A stretch of DNA of 64,000 nucleotides from Thiosocius teredinicola (GTDB taxonomy: Bacteria > Pseudomonadota > Gammaproteobacteria > Chromatiales > Chromatiaceae): positions 4,203,297-4,267,296 of the forward strand of contig NZ_CP019936.1 in NCBI RefSeq assembly GCF_002009425.1. Direction: 5' to 3'. The notes beneath the pieces are model-generated. The model saw only the letters and a list, made by a program, of their open reading frames with translations. It searched no databases and was not told the DNA's origin. Below are positions 8,025-17,725 of this stretch, one piece after another. A program made the translations under genes and the position numbers. Position 1 is the stretch's first letter. Each line of letters opens with the position of its first letter.

Positions 8025-8547
8025 CGTCTTCGAATGCACCGAGATACAAGGTGTGGTTGCCGTCAAACGCAGTCTGTCGACGAATGCCGTCGGCAAGAAA
8101 TGCCGGTAACAGGCTCAGACCATCGACTTCATCCAGCGGCACCCAGACGACATCCACTTGGTATTTGTCCGGACGCTCACCGTTGCGTGCTTGGTAGCCG
8201 TCCGGAACTTCGCAACGAAACAGAAACTCAACAACGTGACGGCGAGTTGGAGGCTGGGTATTCCTGAGCTTGAAGAAATCCGCCACCTGTACCATCGCGC
8301 CCACCGCAACTGCGGTCCCGATCTCTTCGATGCACTCGCGGTTGAGCGCCTGGGTCAGGGATTCGCCCAGTTCCTGCGCACCACCGGGCAAGGCGAATCG
8401 TTCACCACGACCGCCGCCTGTCTTGCGCAATGCCAGCAAGTGCGAATCGCGCACGATCAAGGCGCGGACGGCATTCCTGATTCCGGGCAGCGTCTCAATC
8501 ACGAGCGGGCATTTCGTCGATGGATGTTGCTGGTCGCTTCCATACAT
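8002..8547 (-). CDS. Nudix hydrolase, first gene of the GAK-like operon
   Basis: A 181-residue protein with a clear Nudix box: 'GGAQELGESLTQALNRE' then 'CIEEIGT', i.e. G-x5-E-x7-R-E-x2-E-E-x-G. The N-terminal strand pattern ('NAVRALIVRDSHLLALRK') and 'RFALPGG' fit the MutT/NDP-sugar hydrolase class. It would cleave a nucleoside diphosphate linked to another moiety. It is the promoter-proximal gene of the minus-strand operon, and its 3' end overlaps the PhoU/APH fusion gene. A second Nudix domain occurs in the SixA fusion four genes downstream, so the operon encodes two distinct Nudix activities. Confidence 0.85.
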   Translation of the reverse strand: MYGSDQQHPSTKCPLVIETLPGIRNAVRALIVRDSHLLALRKTGGGRGERFALPGGAQELGESLTQALNRECIEEIGTAVAVGAMVQVADFFKLRNTQPPTRRHVVEFLFRCEVPDGYQARNGERPDKYQVDVVWVPLDEVDGLSLLPAFLADGIRRQTAFDGNHTLYLGAFEDDAITSEH

Positions 8548-9410
8548 CTATTGTGACTGCTCAATGTGTGAATGTCTTTACCGCAACAACATGTAGTCCG
8601 TCGGTTCGATCACGATGCGTTGAGTACAGAGCGCGTGAACACAATGGCCCGAACTCGATGCAAAGGCCATCTGCACAGTGCGCATGGCGAACACCCCCCG
8701 GTGGTAGTTTCCGAGGGCGCACACGGCCGGGCGGGATGCACACAATCGACCGGGAACAACGTCGGCGCTTCGATCACGATCTTCGGCGGGCACATACACC
8801 CGATGGGATTGCAATCCCACAGGAGGCCGCATCATGCGATGTGCCCGGCTTTTCGACGTATCCGCCCGCTCGACAATCCACCTATGCGGACATCCGGCCA
8901 GCGGTGTCCCTTCTGCGAGAACACGCCTGCAGTAGTCCCGCGCCCGAATGCCGCCGGGCGCGTGGCCGTCACGCCGGCAACTAGCAGCGCCAGCCCCGCT
9001 CGGGAGGCTGCTCCGAGCGACAAAAGCAATGCCAACGTCACACGCCGCGAAACCCAGTCTTAACGTTGCGTCAGCTGGGGTCGTTCGACGCACCGAGCCG
9101 GTATGTCCGACAGGGTTTTTTCGTATTGAGTGCCCCCACCTTTGTCCTGAACCGAACGCCGCCATGCATGCCTAAAGACGGTGCTAGGCTGAACGCTAAA
9201 CGCTTATGAGAGCGCATTTTTCCGGGATTGCCCTGCCCTTGGCGACGACGATCCGACCCGGCATTCACTACCGTTGAAACGCATACAGGCCGGATACCGT
9301 GAATAGGCGTTTGAGCCAAGGCCCAACAATGCGTTTGAAGCGTCGGCCGGAAGGATGCCGCCGCCACCTTCCGCCTTCGTATACCCAACAGTTGGCACAA
9401 TGGAAAACTG
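8548..9410. other. Intergenic stretch without a convincing gene
   Basis: This 863-bp stretch separates two divergent units. Several open frames occur, the best being a minus frame starting at GTG 9041 with a short hydrophobic start, but codon pattern and composition do not convince me. It holds a perfect 16-bp palindrome at 8804-8819 (TGGGATTGCAATCCCA) and must hold the promoter for the GAK-like operon near 8550-8620 and, at its right end, that of the binding-protein gene. It may be a decayed gene. Confidence 0.5.
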
Positions 9411-10529
9411 ATGGTCGACGTCATGATTGAGGTGAGAAATGCATCGAGGGCTGAAGCCGGTTGTTCAACATTGAACGACCCGGCTGACAACAGAGACGCA
9501 CAAGCGCCCCTTTCGAGTCATTGCAACCGCTGCAACAAAGCTGCCGGTTTGACGAACAGGGACGCCCATGACGCCCGATTCACTTTTCTGACGACTCTCT
9601 TCGTATTTGCGTTGAGCATCCTGCAGCCATGCGCAGCCGAAAAATTCGGCATCGTCGGCAAGAGCTCCAGCGACCCCAATTTCGTTGTGACCTTCCAGGG
9701 CTGCGACGACGTCGCGAGGCGCAACGGTGACGAATGCGAACTCATCCAAAACCCCGGCCCGGCCAACGTCCACCTGCAGGCCGAGGCGCTTCGAGAGGCG
9801 CTGCAGTCGGGACGATTCGATGCCCTGGCCGTGTCGGTGACTTCATCAAGAGAGATCGAACAGGTTCTTGAATCAGCAACGATCCCGGTCATTACCTTCG
9901 ACTCGCCACTCAAAACCTCAAAAGACGGCAAGCATCGCATCTACGTCGGCATCGACAACTTCGAGTTCGGTCGAAGCCTGGCAAAGATGGCAAAACGGCA
10001 TGTCCCCCGCGGCGGGCGAATCTGTTTGATGACGGCCGCACACGACCCCAACCTCGAACAGCGGGTTGCCGGCATCCGACGTGAGTTGAGCAACGACCCG
10101 GCTTACCCGACCGGCACCCCCCTCGATGGACAGGGCGGATGGACCGAGGATCCACGCTGCCCATGGAATACCGGTGACCAGATCGATCGCGCCTTGCTGC
10201 AAACGCGGATCACGCTGTCCACCATGGATGTCGACGTCCTGCTGTCGGTAGGACATTGGCCGGTGGTGGAGGCGCTACGCTACCGCCAAGCGATACAGGC
10301 TTTCGAAGACCGCTTGATCCGTGGCGACACCTACGTCATCGTCGGCGTAGGCAACATCGACCCTGAAATGCAGCGCCTGCTCGACGACCGCCTGGTGCAT
10401 GGCTATGTCGGGATTGACTTCCGCGCCATGGGACAAAGCAGCTACCAAGCAATGCGCGACTCACTCGATGGTGTCACGCTGCCCTGGATCATCTCAACGA
10501 CGACCACATCCGTCGCAGCGAATCGATGA
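9411..10529 (+). CDS. Periplasmic sugar-binding-like protein (signal input for GGDEF/EAL partner)
   Basis: A 372-residue protein whose hydrophobic segment at ~57-75 ('FTFLTTLFVFALSILQPCAA') looks like a signal peptide, so the true start may be inside the first 50 codons (a TTG at 9549 is a candidate). The mature part resembles type I periplasmic binding proteins of the ribose family: 'DALAVSVTSSREIEQVL', 'VITFDSPLK', 'YVGIDNFEFGRSLAKMAKRHVP' and 'VHGYVGIDFRAMGQ'. No permease or ATPase gene is near. Its stop overlaps the start of a HAMP-PAS-GGDEF-EAL gene (ATGA), so it most likely feeds a ligand signal to that membrane sensor rather than serving transport. Confidence 0.75.
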   Translation: MVDVMIEVRNASRAEAGCSTLNDPADNRDAQAPLSSHCNRCNKAAGLTNRDAHDARFTFLTTLFVFALSILQPCAAEKFGIVGKSSSDPNFVVTFQGCDDVARRNGDECELIQNPGPANVHLQAEALREALQSGRFDALAVSVTSSREIEQVLESATIPVITFDSPLKTSKDGKHRIYVGIDNFEFGRSLAKMAKRHVPRGGRICLMTAAHDPNLEQRVAGIRRELSNDPAYPTGTPLDGQGGWTEDPRCPWNTGDQIDRALLQTRITLSTMDVDVLLSVGHWPVVEALRYRQAIQAFEDRLIRGDTYVIVGVGNIDPEMQRLLDDRLVHGYVGIDFRAMGQSSYQAMRDSLDGVTLPWIISTTTTSVAANR

Positions 10530-13310
10530 TGGGCAAGCCCTCGCTGCGCAAAGCCCTGTTGGTTGCCGCGCTACTGGGCCTGTTCATTCCCGCGACGCTT
10601 TTCACGCTGTACGAATCGTATGTTCAGTTCGATCAGGAGACCGAACGACACGTGCGGGCACGCATGGCGCAGTATTCCGAGATCCTGAAATCGGGCATCG
10701 CACTGGCCATCTGGACCGCTGACTATCCTTATGCCAACGAGCTGGCCGCCGCCGTATTGAACGACCCGGATGTTGCAGAAGTCATCGTCGAAGACGAGTT
10801 CGACGAAATTATCGTCGCGCTCGGCGAGGATATCGAACAGAGCGGTTCACAGACCAGCGCACAATTCGATATCACATTCGATGGGCGTCGCCTCGGGTCG
10901 CTTCGTCTGGGAATCACCTCGACCAACATCCAGCAGGCACTGCGCAATAAGCTGCTGGTGCAAGGCCTGCTTCTGCTGTGCCAACTGCTGCTATCTGCGA
11001 TCCTGATCTTTCTGCTCATCGAGCGACGCATCGTTCAACCGTTGCTGACTTTGCAAAGATCGGCCGAGCGGGTTGCCAAGGGAGACATGTCACGCTCACT
11101 CAAATCGACCCGGCGCGATGAGATAGGCGTGCTTTACGATGCCTTCAACACGATGCGTGAGAACCTAAGCGGCCTGTTATCGGCCAAAGAACGTTCAGCA
11201 AAGGAACTACGCAAGAGTGAAGAACGCTTCCGCATTATTTCGTCGATTGCAAACGATCTGATTTTTACCGGACAGCAACTCGACAACGGCGAGACCCGCC
11301 TCGACTGGATGGCAGGAGACGCGCCCGGCATTTTTGGTTGCGGGGTCGACCAGGTGGTCGCCGAGGGTGGTTTCTTGCCTTTCGTCTGCACCGAGCAACG
11401 CATCGAGTTCCTTTCAGCCATGGAAAAACTGAAACCGGACCATCCGGTTGAACTGCAGTTGGGTATAGACACAATCGACGGACGACGGCGTACCGTCCAT
11501 TTTCGGGCAGAGTTGATCGGCACCTCCAGCGCGCGCAAGCGACCGACCCTGTATGGCGTCGTCCGCGACATCACCGAGCAGATCGCCTCCGAAAAAGCGT
11601 TGCGCCTGGCCGACGCAGTCTACCGCAACAGCGGCCAGGCGATTGCGATTGTCGACGAACGTCTGCGGATCATTGCGGTGAACCCGGCCTTCACCGCGAT
11701 CACCGGCTATGCATTCGACGACGTCCGTCATCGGCCTCCCGGGATATTGTTCTCGAATCAACGCGGCCGTGAGCTGCTGCTCGCGATCAATGAAGCCATC
11801 GCACAAACCGGGCGCTGGGAGGGAGAAACCTGGCATCAGCGCAAGGATGGCGAAGAATACGCCGCTTGGCTGTCGGTTGACGTGGTTCGCGATGAAGACG
11901 GTGAAACATCGCCACTACGTAGCGATGTTTCACGACATCACCGAAAAGAAACGCGCAGACGCCCTTATCTGGGAGCAAGCCAACTACGATCAACTCACCC
12001 GACTCCCCAATCGCCGACTGTTCGCCGACCGTCTCGCGCAGGACATCAATCGTTGCCGACGCGACAACTCCTTGCTCGCCGTGCTGTTCATCGACCTCGA
12101 CCGGTTCAAAGAAGTCAATGACTGTCTCGGGCATGACCTGGGCGACGAGCTGCTGCTGGAGGCGGCGAAACGTCTGCAGCGCTGCCTGCGCACCGATGAC
12201 ACCGTTGCCCGCATAGGCGGCGACGAGTTCACGGTGACGCTTCCCGGGCTCGCCAAGACGCTGGATATCGAGCCGGTCATTACGGCGATTCTCAGAACCC
12301 TGGCCGAACCGTACCGGCTCGGTGACGAAGACGCCTTTGTCTCGGCCAGCATTGGGGTCGCCTGCTTCCCTGACGATGCCGATAGCGTCACCGATCTGCT
12401 CAAAGGCGCCGACCAGGCCATGTACAATGCGAAACGTTCGGGGCGAAACCGTTTCTGTTACTACACGGCCGCCATGGAAAAGGCGTCGCAAGTGCGCATG
12501 CACCTGATTTCTGCCCTGCACCAGGCAATCGACGAAAAGCAGTTCATCATCTACTACCAACCGATCGTCGATCTCGAGACGGGCAGGATCATCAAGGCAG
12601 AGGCACTGCTACGCTGGCGTCACCCGGAACACGGCATGATCAGTCCCGGTGCTTTCATTCCCCTGGCCGAAGAGACAGGCACTATCAACGATATCGGCGA
12701 CTGGGTGTTTCGCGAAGCGGTGCGCAACGCAGCCGTCTTGCAGCCACTGATCTGTCCCGATTTTCAGATCAGCATCAACATCTCACCCGTGCAGCTCCGC
12801 CACCCGGATAGGCTATGCGCCGGTTGGATCGATTTCTTGCGCGAGCAAGCGCCGTGTCCGTCCGTCGTTATCGAAATCACCGAAGGCGTGTTGCTGCAAG
12901 GCGACGACATTGTCGACGACCAGCTACGCCTGCTACGCGACGCCGGCGTTCAGTGTGCTGTCGACGATTTCGGCACCGGTTACTCGTCGCTCTCGTACCT
13001 CAAGAAGTTCTCGATAGACTACGTGAAGATCGATCAGAGCTTCACCCGCAACCTCGGCCCCGAGAACGATAGCCTGGCATTGTGCGAGGCTATCGTAGTG
13101 ATGGCCCACAAACTGGGGCTACGGGTGATCGCCGAGGGTATCGAAACGGCCGAGCAACGCAGGCTGCTTCTCGCGATTGGATGCGATTTCGGCCAGGGTT
13201 ATCTCTATGGCAAACCCATGCCGATCGATGAATTCGAAAAACTCGTGGGCAATCGGGAGGCGACGACCGAAACAGTCGCCCTGATCCACCGCCGCGAACC
13301 CTTGCATTGA
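10526..13310 (+). pseudogene. HAMP-PAS-GGDEF-EAL c-di-GMP protein, broken by a 1-base frameshift
   Basis: The first frame starts at ATG 10526 with a membrane segment, a periplasmic sensor region of ~125 residues, a second membrane segment ('LLLLCQLLLSAILIFLLI'), a HAMP linker and two PAS domains, the second ending 'VDVVRDEDGETS'. Near 11908-11912 the frame is lost; removing one C from 'tcgccac' restores 'HYVAMFHDITEKK' and continues through an intact GGDEF domain ('RIGGDEFTV') and an EAL domain ('EALLRWRHPEHG', 'DDFGTGYSSLSYLKKF', 'AEGIETAEQ') to the stop at 13310. If real, the shift uncouples sensor and output; a sequencing error is equally possible. The upstream binding-protein gene overlaps it by 4 bp. 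Confidence 0.85.
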
Positions 13311-13474
13311 TCAAGCTGAAGAGACTGTTGCAGCCAGTGCGATTCGGTACCGGTCACGGCGCGCGATAGCACGGCATCCAGGCAAAGCCGGACTGGTCTC
13401 CGTCGTGCGCATTACACCGCGCCGACGGCCGTGGTTGTTTGGCATGCTGCACACAGTGCGGCTCGCTTGCTTCA

Positions 13475-13506
13475 GTCGATAGCGATACGAAGCACGTGCT
13501 ATCGAC
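13475..13506 (-). terminator. Stem-loop at the end of the histidine kinase gene
   Basis: GTCGATAGC (13475-13483) and GCTATCGAC (13498-13506) form a perfect 9-bp stem with a 14-nt loop that includes the histidine kinase stop codon. There is no T-run, so it may act as an mRNA 3' end or a bidirectional block between convergent genes rather than an intrinsic terminator. Confidence 0.35.
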
Positions 13507-14809
13507 TGCTAGGCCCCGCTGCCGAATGATCACCGGCCTCGGCAGACAGCGGCCCGACATCCGCCGGGAACGATGCCTTCACGCAAACCCCGACCAGCGG
13601 ATCAGAACTGATCTCCAGCCGCCCTTCGTGCGCATCGATAATGCGCTTGACGATCGCCAACCCCAGGCCTGTACCCTGAGCACGGGTCGTGAAGAAAGGC
13701 TCGGTCAATCGGTCGAGATCGCGCTCGGCGATTTGCCCAGGATTGCGCACCTCCAGCGCGATCCAACCGGGTTCGGGTTCGGCGCACAGCGTCACCGCAA
13801 CGGACTGGTCATCTGACGTGGCCTGAAAGGCATTGCTCACCAGGTTGGTGAGTACCTGGATGAACTTGTCACGATCGACGAGCGCGACAGTCGCGTCGGC
13901 CTGGCAGCGATAATCGATGGTCCGGCGGCCGGATTCCGCCAGCTCCGACAGTGGCAGAAGGGCCTCTGTAATCAGCGCATCCAGATCCAGCGAATGGCGA
14001 TGCAGCGATTGCGGTTTGGCGAACGCGAGAATCTCACTGAGCAGCACCTGCAGGCGCCGACTCTCCTGCGATGCCAAGCCCACGCGCTTGACAGCACCGG
14101 CCGGCAAATCGCCTTGCTGCAGATAATCGAGCGCCATGTCGATGGTCGATAACGGCGAACGCACCTCGTGCGTGATCATGGAAGCGAACTCGCCGATGGC
14201 TGCCAGCCGTTCCCGCTCAACGAGTTGTGACTGCGTCTCTTTCAGTTGGCGCGTGCGCTCGTCGACCAGTTCCTCGAGCCTGCTGTTGAACGCCTCGAGC
14301 TTTTTGAAGGCGAAGAAGCGCTCGATGGCGGCCGCGGCACGCTCGGCAAACAGGCTGGTGATCTGCACGTGGTTCTGCGAAAACTGTCGCGGCTGCGCAT
14401 GGAACGAACAGATGGTGCCAATGGTCCGGCCATCCGAGGTACGCAGCGGAACGCCGACGTAGGCGCGATAACCCTCGGGCAGGGTGCCGTGTTGCGGAGC
14501 AGTGGCCGTATCGGCAACGCACAGCGATTGCCCCCTGTCGATGACCTGTGCCGTAACAGTGCCATGCAGGGCATAGGTCTTTTCGGCCGCAGCGCCGATG
14601 TCTTTCGAGCTTGCGAGGATACGGTCGAACCCGGGATTCTCTGCCAGCGTCACCACCGACCAATCGATGCCCAGCAAGCGGCTGACCGACTCGGCTATCC
14701 GCGCCAGATATTCGTCGAGTTCACCGGTTTGATATTCCAACGCGCTGAGCGCCTGCAGCGCAGCGGCCGTGTCGATGGATGGTTCTTCAGATGGGTCGCA
14801 TGTGCTCAT
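13499..14809 (-). CDS. Soluble GAF-domain sensor histidine kinase
   Basis: A 436-residue protein without membrane segments. Residues ~15-165 form a GAF domain ('YRAYVGVPLRTSDGRTIGTI'). A coiled linker leads to the HisKA helix with phosphoacceptor H214 ('ITHEVRSPLST'). The HATPase domain shows the N box 'QVLTNLVSNAFQAT', and the G box 'GTGLGLAIVKRII'. It is therefore expected to autophosphorylate in response to a cytosolic ligand or redox cue. No response regulator gene is adjacent, so it is an orphan kinase. It is convergent with the GGDEF/EAL gene. Confidence 0.88.
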   Translation of the reverse strand: MSTCDPSEEPSIDTAAALQALSALEYQTGELDEYLARIAESVSRLLGIDWSVVTLAENPGFDRILASSKDIGAAAEKTYALHGTVTAQVIDRGQSLCVADTATAPQHGTLPEGYRAYVGVPLRTSDGRTIGTICSFHAQPRQFSQNHVQITSLFAERAAAAIERFFAFKKLEAFNSRLEELVDERTRQLKETQSQLVERERLAAIGEFASMITHEVRSPLSTIDMALDYLQQGDLPAGAVKRVGLASQESRRLQVLLSEILAFAKPQSLHRHSLDLDALITEALLPLSELAESGRRTIDYRCQADATVALVDRDKFIQVLTNLVSNAFQATSDDQSVAVTLCAEPEPGWIALEVRNPGQIAERDLDRLTEPFFTTRAQGTGLGLAIVKRIIDAHEGRLEISSDPLVGVCVKASFPADVGPLSAEAGDHSAAGPSSR

Positions 14810-15032
14810 CTGTGGTTACCGACGTCACGTCGGCCCCTTGGCGGCAATGTGTAGGTTCTTACCACCTTTGCCGCGAGCAATGCAATGCGCTCGGCAGAAC
14901 GCCGAGAACATCAACTGGCTTGAACGGTATTCAATCAAGCCGTGCTGAAAAAGCGGCGGTGCCGGCGAATTTCGCCATGCACCGCGCTGATAGATCCACC
15001 CGGCGCGATGCCGCGCGGATCATTGCCGTTGA

Positions 15033-15293
15033 TTAGCGACGATCGCCGCGCGGCTTGGCTTCGTTCACCTTGAGGTTACGACCGCCCATAGGGGTCTCAT
15101 TGAGACCTTTGATCGCTGCGTCGCCGGAGGAGTTGTCAGCCATTTCGACAAAGGCAAAGCCCTTCGAGCGGCCGGTATCGCGATCGGTGATCACGTTGAC
15201 ACGGTTGACATCACCAAAGGCGGCAAAAGCCGTACGCAGTTCGTCTTCGGTAGCGCTGTACGGCAGGTTGCCGACGTAAATATTCATCATCAT
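15033..15293 (-). CDS. RRM-type RNA-binding protein
   Basis: An 86-residue single RNA recognition motif protein. It has RNP2 'IYVGNLPY' near the N-terminus and RNP1 'KGFAFVEM' in the middle, followed by a short basic tail ('EAKPRGDRR'). Such proteins act as RNA chaperones, often cold-induced. Three consecutive ATG codons start the gene, with a TTAGGA ribosome site just upstream. It lies 98 bp downstream of the RhlE helicase gene on the same strand, a common pairing for RNA remodelling at low temperature. Confidence 0.92.
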   Translation of the reverse strand: MMMNIYVGNLPYSATEDELRTAFAAFGDVNRVNVITDRDTGRSKGFAFVEMADNSSGDAAIKGLNETPMGGRNLKVNEAKPRGDRR

Positions 15294-15323
15294 TCATTCC
15301 TAATCTGTGTGTTGAAAGAGAGA

Positions 15324-15359
15324 CACCACCGTTGAGCCAACACACAAGACGCGGTGGTG
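15324..15359 (-). promoter_or_regulatory. Hairpin in the leader of the RRM gene
   Basis: CACCACCG and CGGTGGTG arms (15324-15331 and 15352-15359) form a perfect 8-bp stem around a 20-nt loop, ending ~30 nt before the ribosome site of the RRM gene. On the transcript it could be a terminator for rhlE, an mRNA-stability element or a temperature-responsive leader. The sequence alone does not distinguish these. Confidence 0.35.
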
Positions 15360-15391
15360 ATTTGCCATTGCTGGCGAATTCATTGAACGTA

Positions 15392-16705
15392 TCAAGCCTG
15401 CCCGACTACCGCAGGACGACCGCCACGCGAGCGCCGCTTGCGACGCGACGACGGGGCGCTGCCGTTGTTGTTCTGCGGCCGCTTGCCGCCGGGTTTGCCG
15501 TGTTGTTGCCTGCCGCCACCCGACCGGCTTTTCTTAGTCGGCTCGGGTTGACGTGCCGGCGCCAAGGCCTTCGGCTCGAACACCGGCACCTGCAGCACCG
15601 GGATATCCTTTTTCAGCAGTCGCTGAATGTCTTTGAGCAGTTTCACCTCGTCGCTGCCGACCAGCGACAACGCTGCACCTTCTTCTCCCGCACGACCGGT
15701 ACGACCGATGCGATGCACATAGTCTTCCGGCACGTTCGGCAGTTCGTAGTTCACGACGTGCGGCAGGCGATCGATATCCAGCCCGCGCGCGGCGATATCA
15801 GTGGCGACCAACACGCGCAGACTACCGTCTTTGAAACCGGTCAAGGCCTTGGTACGCGCACCCTGGCTCTTGTTGCCGTGGATAGCCGCGGCATCGATAC
15901 CGGCGCGATTGAGCTGCTCGGCCAGGCGATTGGCGCCGTGCTTGGTCCGGGTGAACACGAGAACCTGGAACCATTGCCCGTCATCGATCAGGTGGATCAA
16001 CAGGTCACGCTTGCCATCCTTGTCCACGCGATAGACATGCTGGGTCACCGACTCGGCAGCCGTATTGCGCCGCGCCACCTCGATCAACACCGGCTGATGC
16101 AGCAGGCTGTCGGCGAGTCGCTTGATGTCATTCGAGTAGGTGGCCGAGAACAGCAGGTTCTGGCGGCGCTTGGGCAACAGGGCCAACACCTTGCGTATGT
16201 CGTGGATAAAGCCCATGTCGAGCATGCGGTCGGCCTCGTCCAGCACCAGGATCTCGACCTCCGAAAGGTCTGCGGTGCCCTGCTGCACGTGGTCGAGCAA
16301 TCGGCCAGGCGTAGCCACCAGGATATCGACACCGCGACGCAATGCGTCTTTCTGCGGTTGGATGCCGACACCGCCGAAGATAACGGTCGACTTCAACGGC
16401 AGATGTGCACCGTAAACGCTGACACTCTCGCCCACCTGGGCAGCGAGCTCGCGGGTCGGCGCAAGTACCAGCGCGCGCGGGCCTTTGCCGTTGGCCTTGG
16501 GATGACCGCGGCTACTCAGGCGCTGCAGCATCGGCAACGTGAAGGCGGCGGTCTTTCCGGTTCCCGTCTGGGCTCCGGCGAGTACATCGCGGCCTTCGAG
16601 AATGACTGGGATGCCTTGCGCCTGGATGGGCGTGGGGCAGGTATAACCCTGCGTCGCAACGGCGCGCAGGAGGCCGGTCGAAAGACCGAGGTTTTCAAAT
16701 GACAA
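15392..16705 (-). CDS. rhlE: DEAD-box ATP-dependent RNA helicase RhlE
   Basis: A 437-residue DEAD-box helicase with the motifs in order: Q motif ('[13 protein letters not shown]'), Walker A '[11 protein letters not shown]', 'PTRELA', 'VLDEADRML', 'SAT', and the C-terminal motifs '[12 protein letters not shown]' and '[10 protein letters not shown]'. The tail is rich in Arg, Lys, Ser and Gly. The start 'SFENLGLS' matches the usual RhlE N-terminus, so I chose TTG at 16703-16705, which has GGAG ~10 bp upstream; an ATG at 16738 would add 11 residues but lacks a ribosome site. RhlE unwinds RNA during ribosome assembly and mRNA decay, and the RRM gene follows it. Confidence 0.92.
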   Translation of the reverse strand: MSFENLGLSTGLLRAVATQGYTCPTPIQAQGIPVILEGRDVLAGAQTGTGKTAAFTLPMLQRLSSRGHPKANGKGPRALVLAPTRELAAQVGESVSVYGAHLPLKSTVIFGGVGIQPQKDALRRGVDILVATPGRLLDHVQQGTADLSEVEILVLDEADRMLDMGFIHDIRKVLALLPKRRQNLLFSATYSNDIKRLADSLLHQPVLIEVARRNTAAESVTQHVYRVDKDGKRDLLIHLIDDGQWFQVLVFTRTKHGANRLAEQLNRAGIDAAAIHGNKSQGARTKALTGFKDGSLRVLVATDIAARGLDIDRLPHVVNYELPNVPEDYVHRIGRTGRAGEEGAALSLVGSDEVKLLKDIQRLLKKDIPVLQVPVFEPKALAPARQPEPTKKSRSGGGRQQHGKPGGKRPQNNNGSAPSSRRKRRSRGGRPAVVGQA

Positions 16706-17028
16706 GGAAACGTTTCTCCAACTCAAACCCAACGTCATTCAGACGGTGCCGGCCCAAGGTAGAGTTATGTAAGTTCGGGAGGGTCTATCAGCGAGGGAGA
16801 CGATCGCGAGGTCAGCACACCGACCGGATGGTGCGCGGAAAGCCGCATAGTATCCCAGGGTATTGGAATAAACAAATACTAAATGCCGTATCGACGCATT
16901 ATCCGCGGAGAGTCCCGCTCGCTGCTCATGGCGGACATGCACCTACCTGCCAAGGTTCTCGAAAAAACCACCAAGAGCGCCGCATAGAAACCTGTCGAAC
17001 TGGCGCGGCATCGACACCGCGCCACTGG
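16706..17028. other. Intergenic region upstream of rhlE
   Basis: A 323-bp stretch between rhlE and the next minus-strand gene. It is less GC-rich around 16850-16900 and probably holds the rhlE promoter. I see no gene, RNA or clear hairpin in it. Confidence 0.5.
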
Positions 17029-17514
17029 CTATGCGACCTGCAGGCGACTGAGGCTGGCAAACGCCGACGGGTCACCCATGTCGGGATCGATCTCGAGCTC
17101 CAATACCCTCGTTGCCGGCAGATCGACCGCGTGATCTTCGACTTCGACAGGCGCGGTGCGCGGATTGAAGTTCCATTGCTGCCTGACGATCTCGCGACAT
17201 GCCTCGCCCGGTTGCGCCGCATGCCGCAACACATACTGCTGCGTGCGCTCAACGCCCGCCTCGTCGAACCGCACTCTTATATGACGCACTCGCAGCGGCT
17301 CGAAGAAGATCAACCGGATCAACTGGGGACCGGGCGCGCCGGCCCGCCAACCTTCACCGCCCGCCCGGGCAAATGCCGCTTCGATCGGGTGATCGGGGTC
17401 TTCCGACGTCAATTCGACTTCGGCCAACGTGCTGAGATCGAGCCAGTCCTGTTCGACGCTGGACTCGGCGTCGGGCCTGGTTTGCGATGGATGGGAAATT
17501 TTCCGCTTTTGCAT
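17029..17514 (-). CDS. Small discoidin-like (F5/8 type C-like) protein of unknown role
   Basis: A 161-residue soluble protein. The block 'PQLIRLIFFEPLRVRHIRVRF' (read in parts) and 'QQYVLRHAAQ' has the alternating strand pattern of a galactose-binding-like jelly roll, ending in 'VLELEIDPDMGDPSAFASL'. I chose the ATG at 17512-17514, preceded by GGGGGTG; the frame is open upstream but the extra 50 residues are low-complexity and lack a ribosome site. There is no signal peptide from this start, so it would be cytosolic. The neighbours give no hint of the ligand. Confidence 0.6.
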   Translation of the reverse strand: MQKRKISHPSQTRPDAESSVEQDWLDLSTLAEVELTSEDPDHPIEAAFARAGGEGWRAGAPGPQLIRLIFFEPLRVRHIRVRFDEAGVERTQQYVLRHAAQPGEACREIVRQQWNFNPRTAPVEVEDHAVDLPATRVLELEIDPDMGDPSAFASLSRLQVA

Positions 17515-17725
17515 GTAACACCCCCATGCGCCCAGATTACCGCTCGGCGCGGCTTCGGCATAGCCGCCGGGATTCGACCGGCTTCCGGCTTGGCGCTTAC
17601 TTTCAGTTTGGCATCGGCCGCCGCTACCAGCACCAATGCGCATGCGGCAGTATAATTGTCGCAATTGCGCCCAAGGCAGCGACTACGACGTTTCGGCGCC
17701 GCCATTCACTACATGAGAAGCGCCC

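Noticed and set aside
8804-8819. Palindrome as a phage or integron attachment site
   Set aside because: No integrase, no direct repeats at a second boundary and no element between possible ends.
8578-9165. A 195-codon minus-strand frame in the intergenic region
   Set aside because: Codon pattern and composition are not gene-like and no domain or ribosome site is evident; kept only as part of the intergenic note.
15332-16702. A 456-codon plus-strand frame opposite rhlE
   Set aside because: Antisense shadow of a clear DEAD-box helicase with all motifs on the minus strand.
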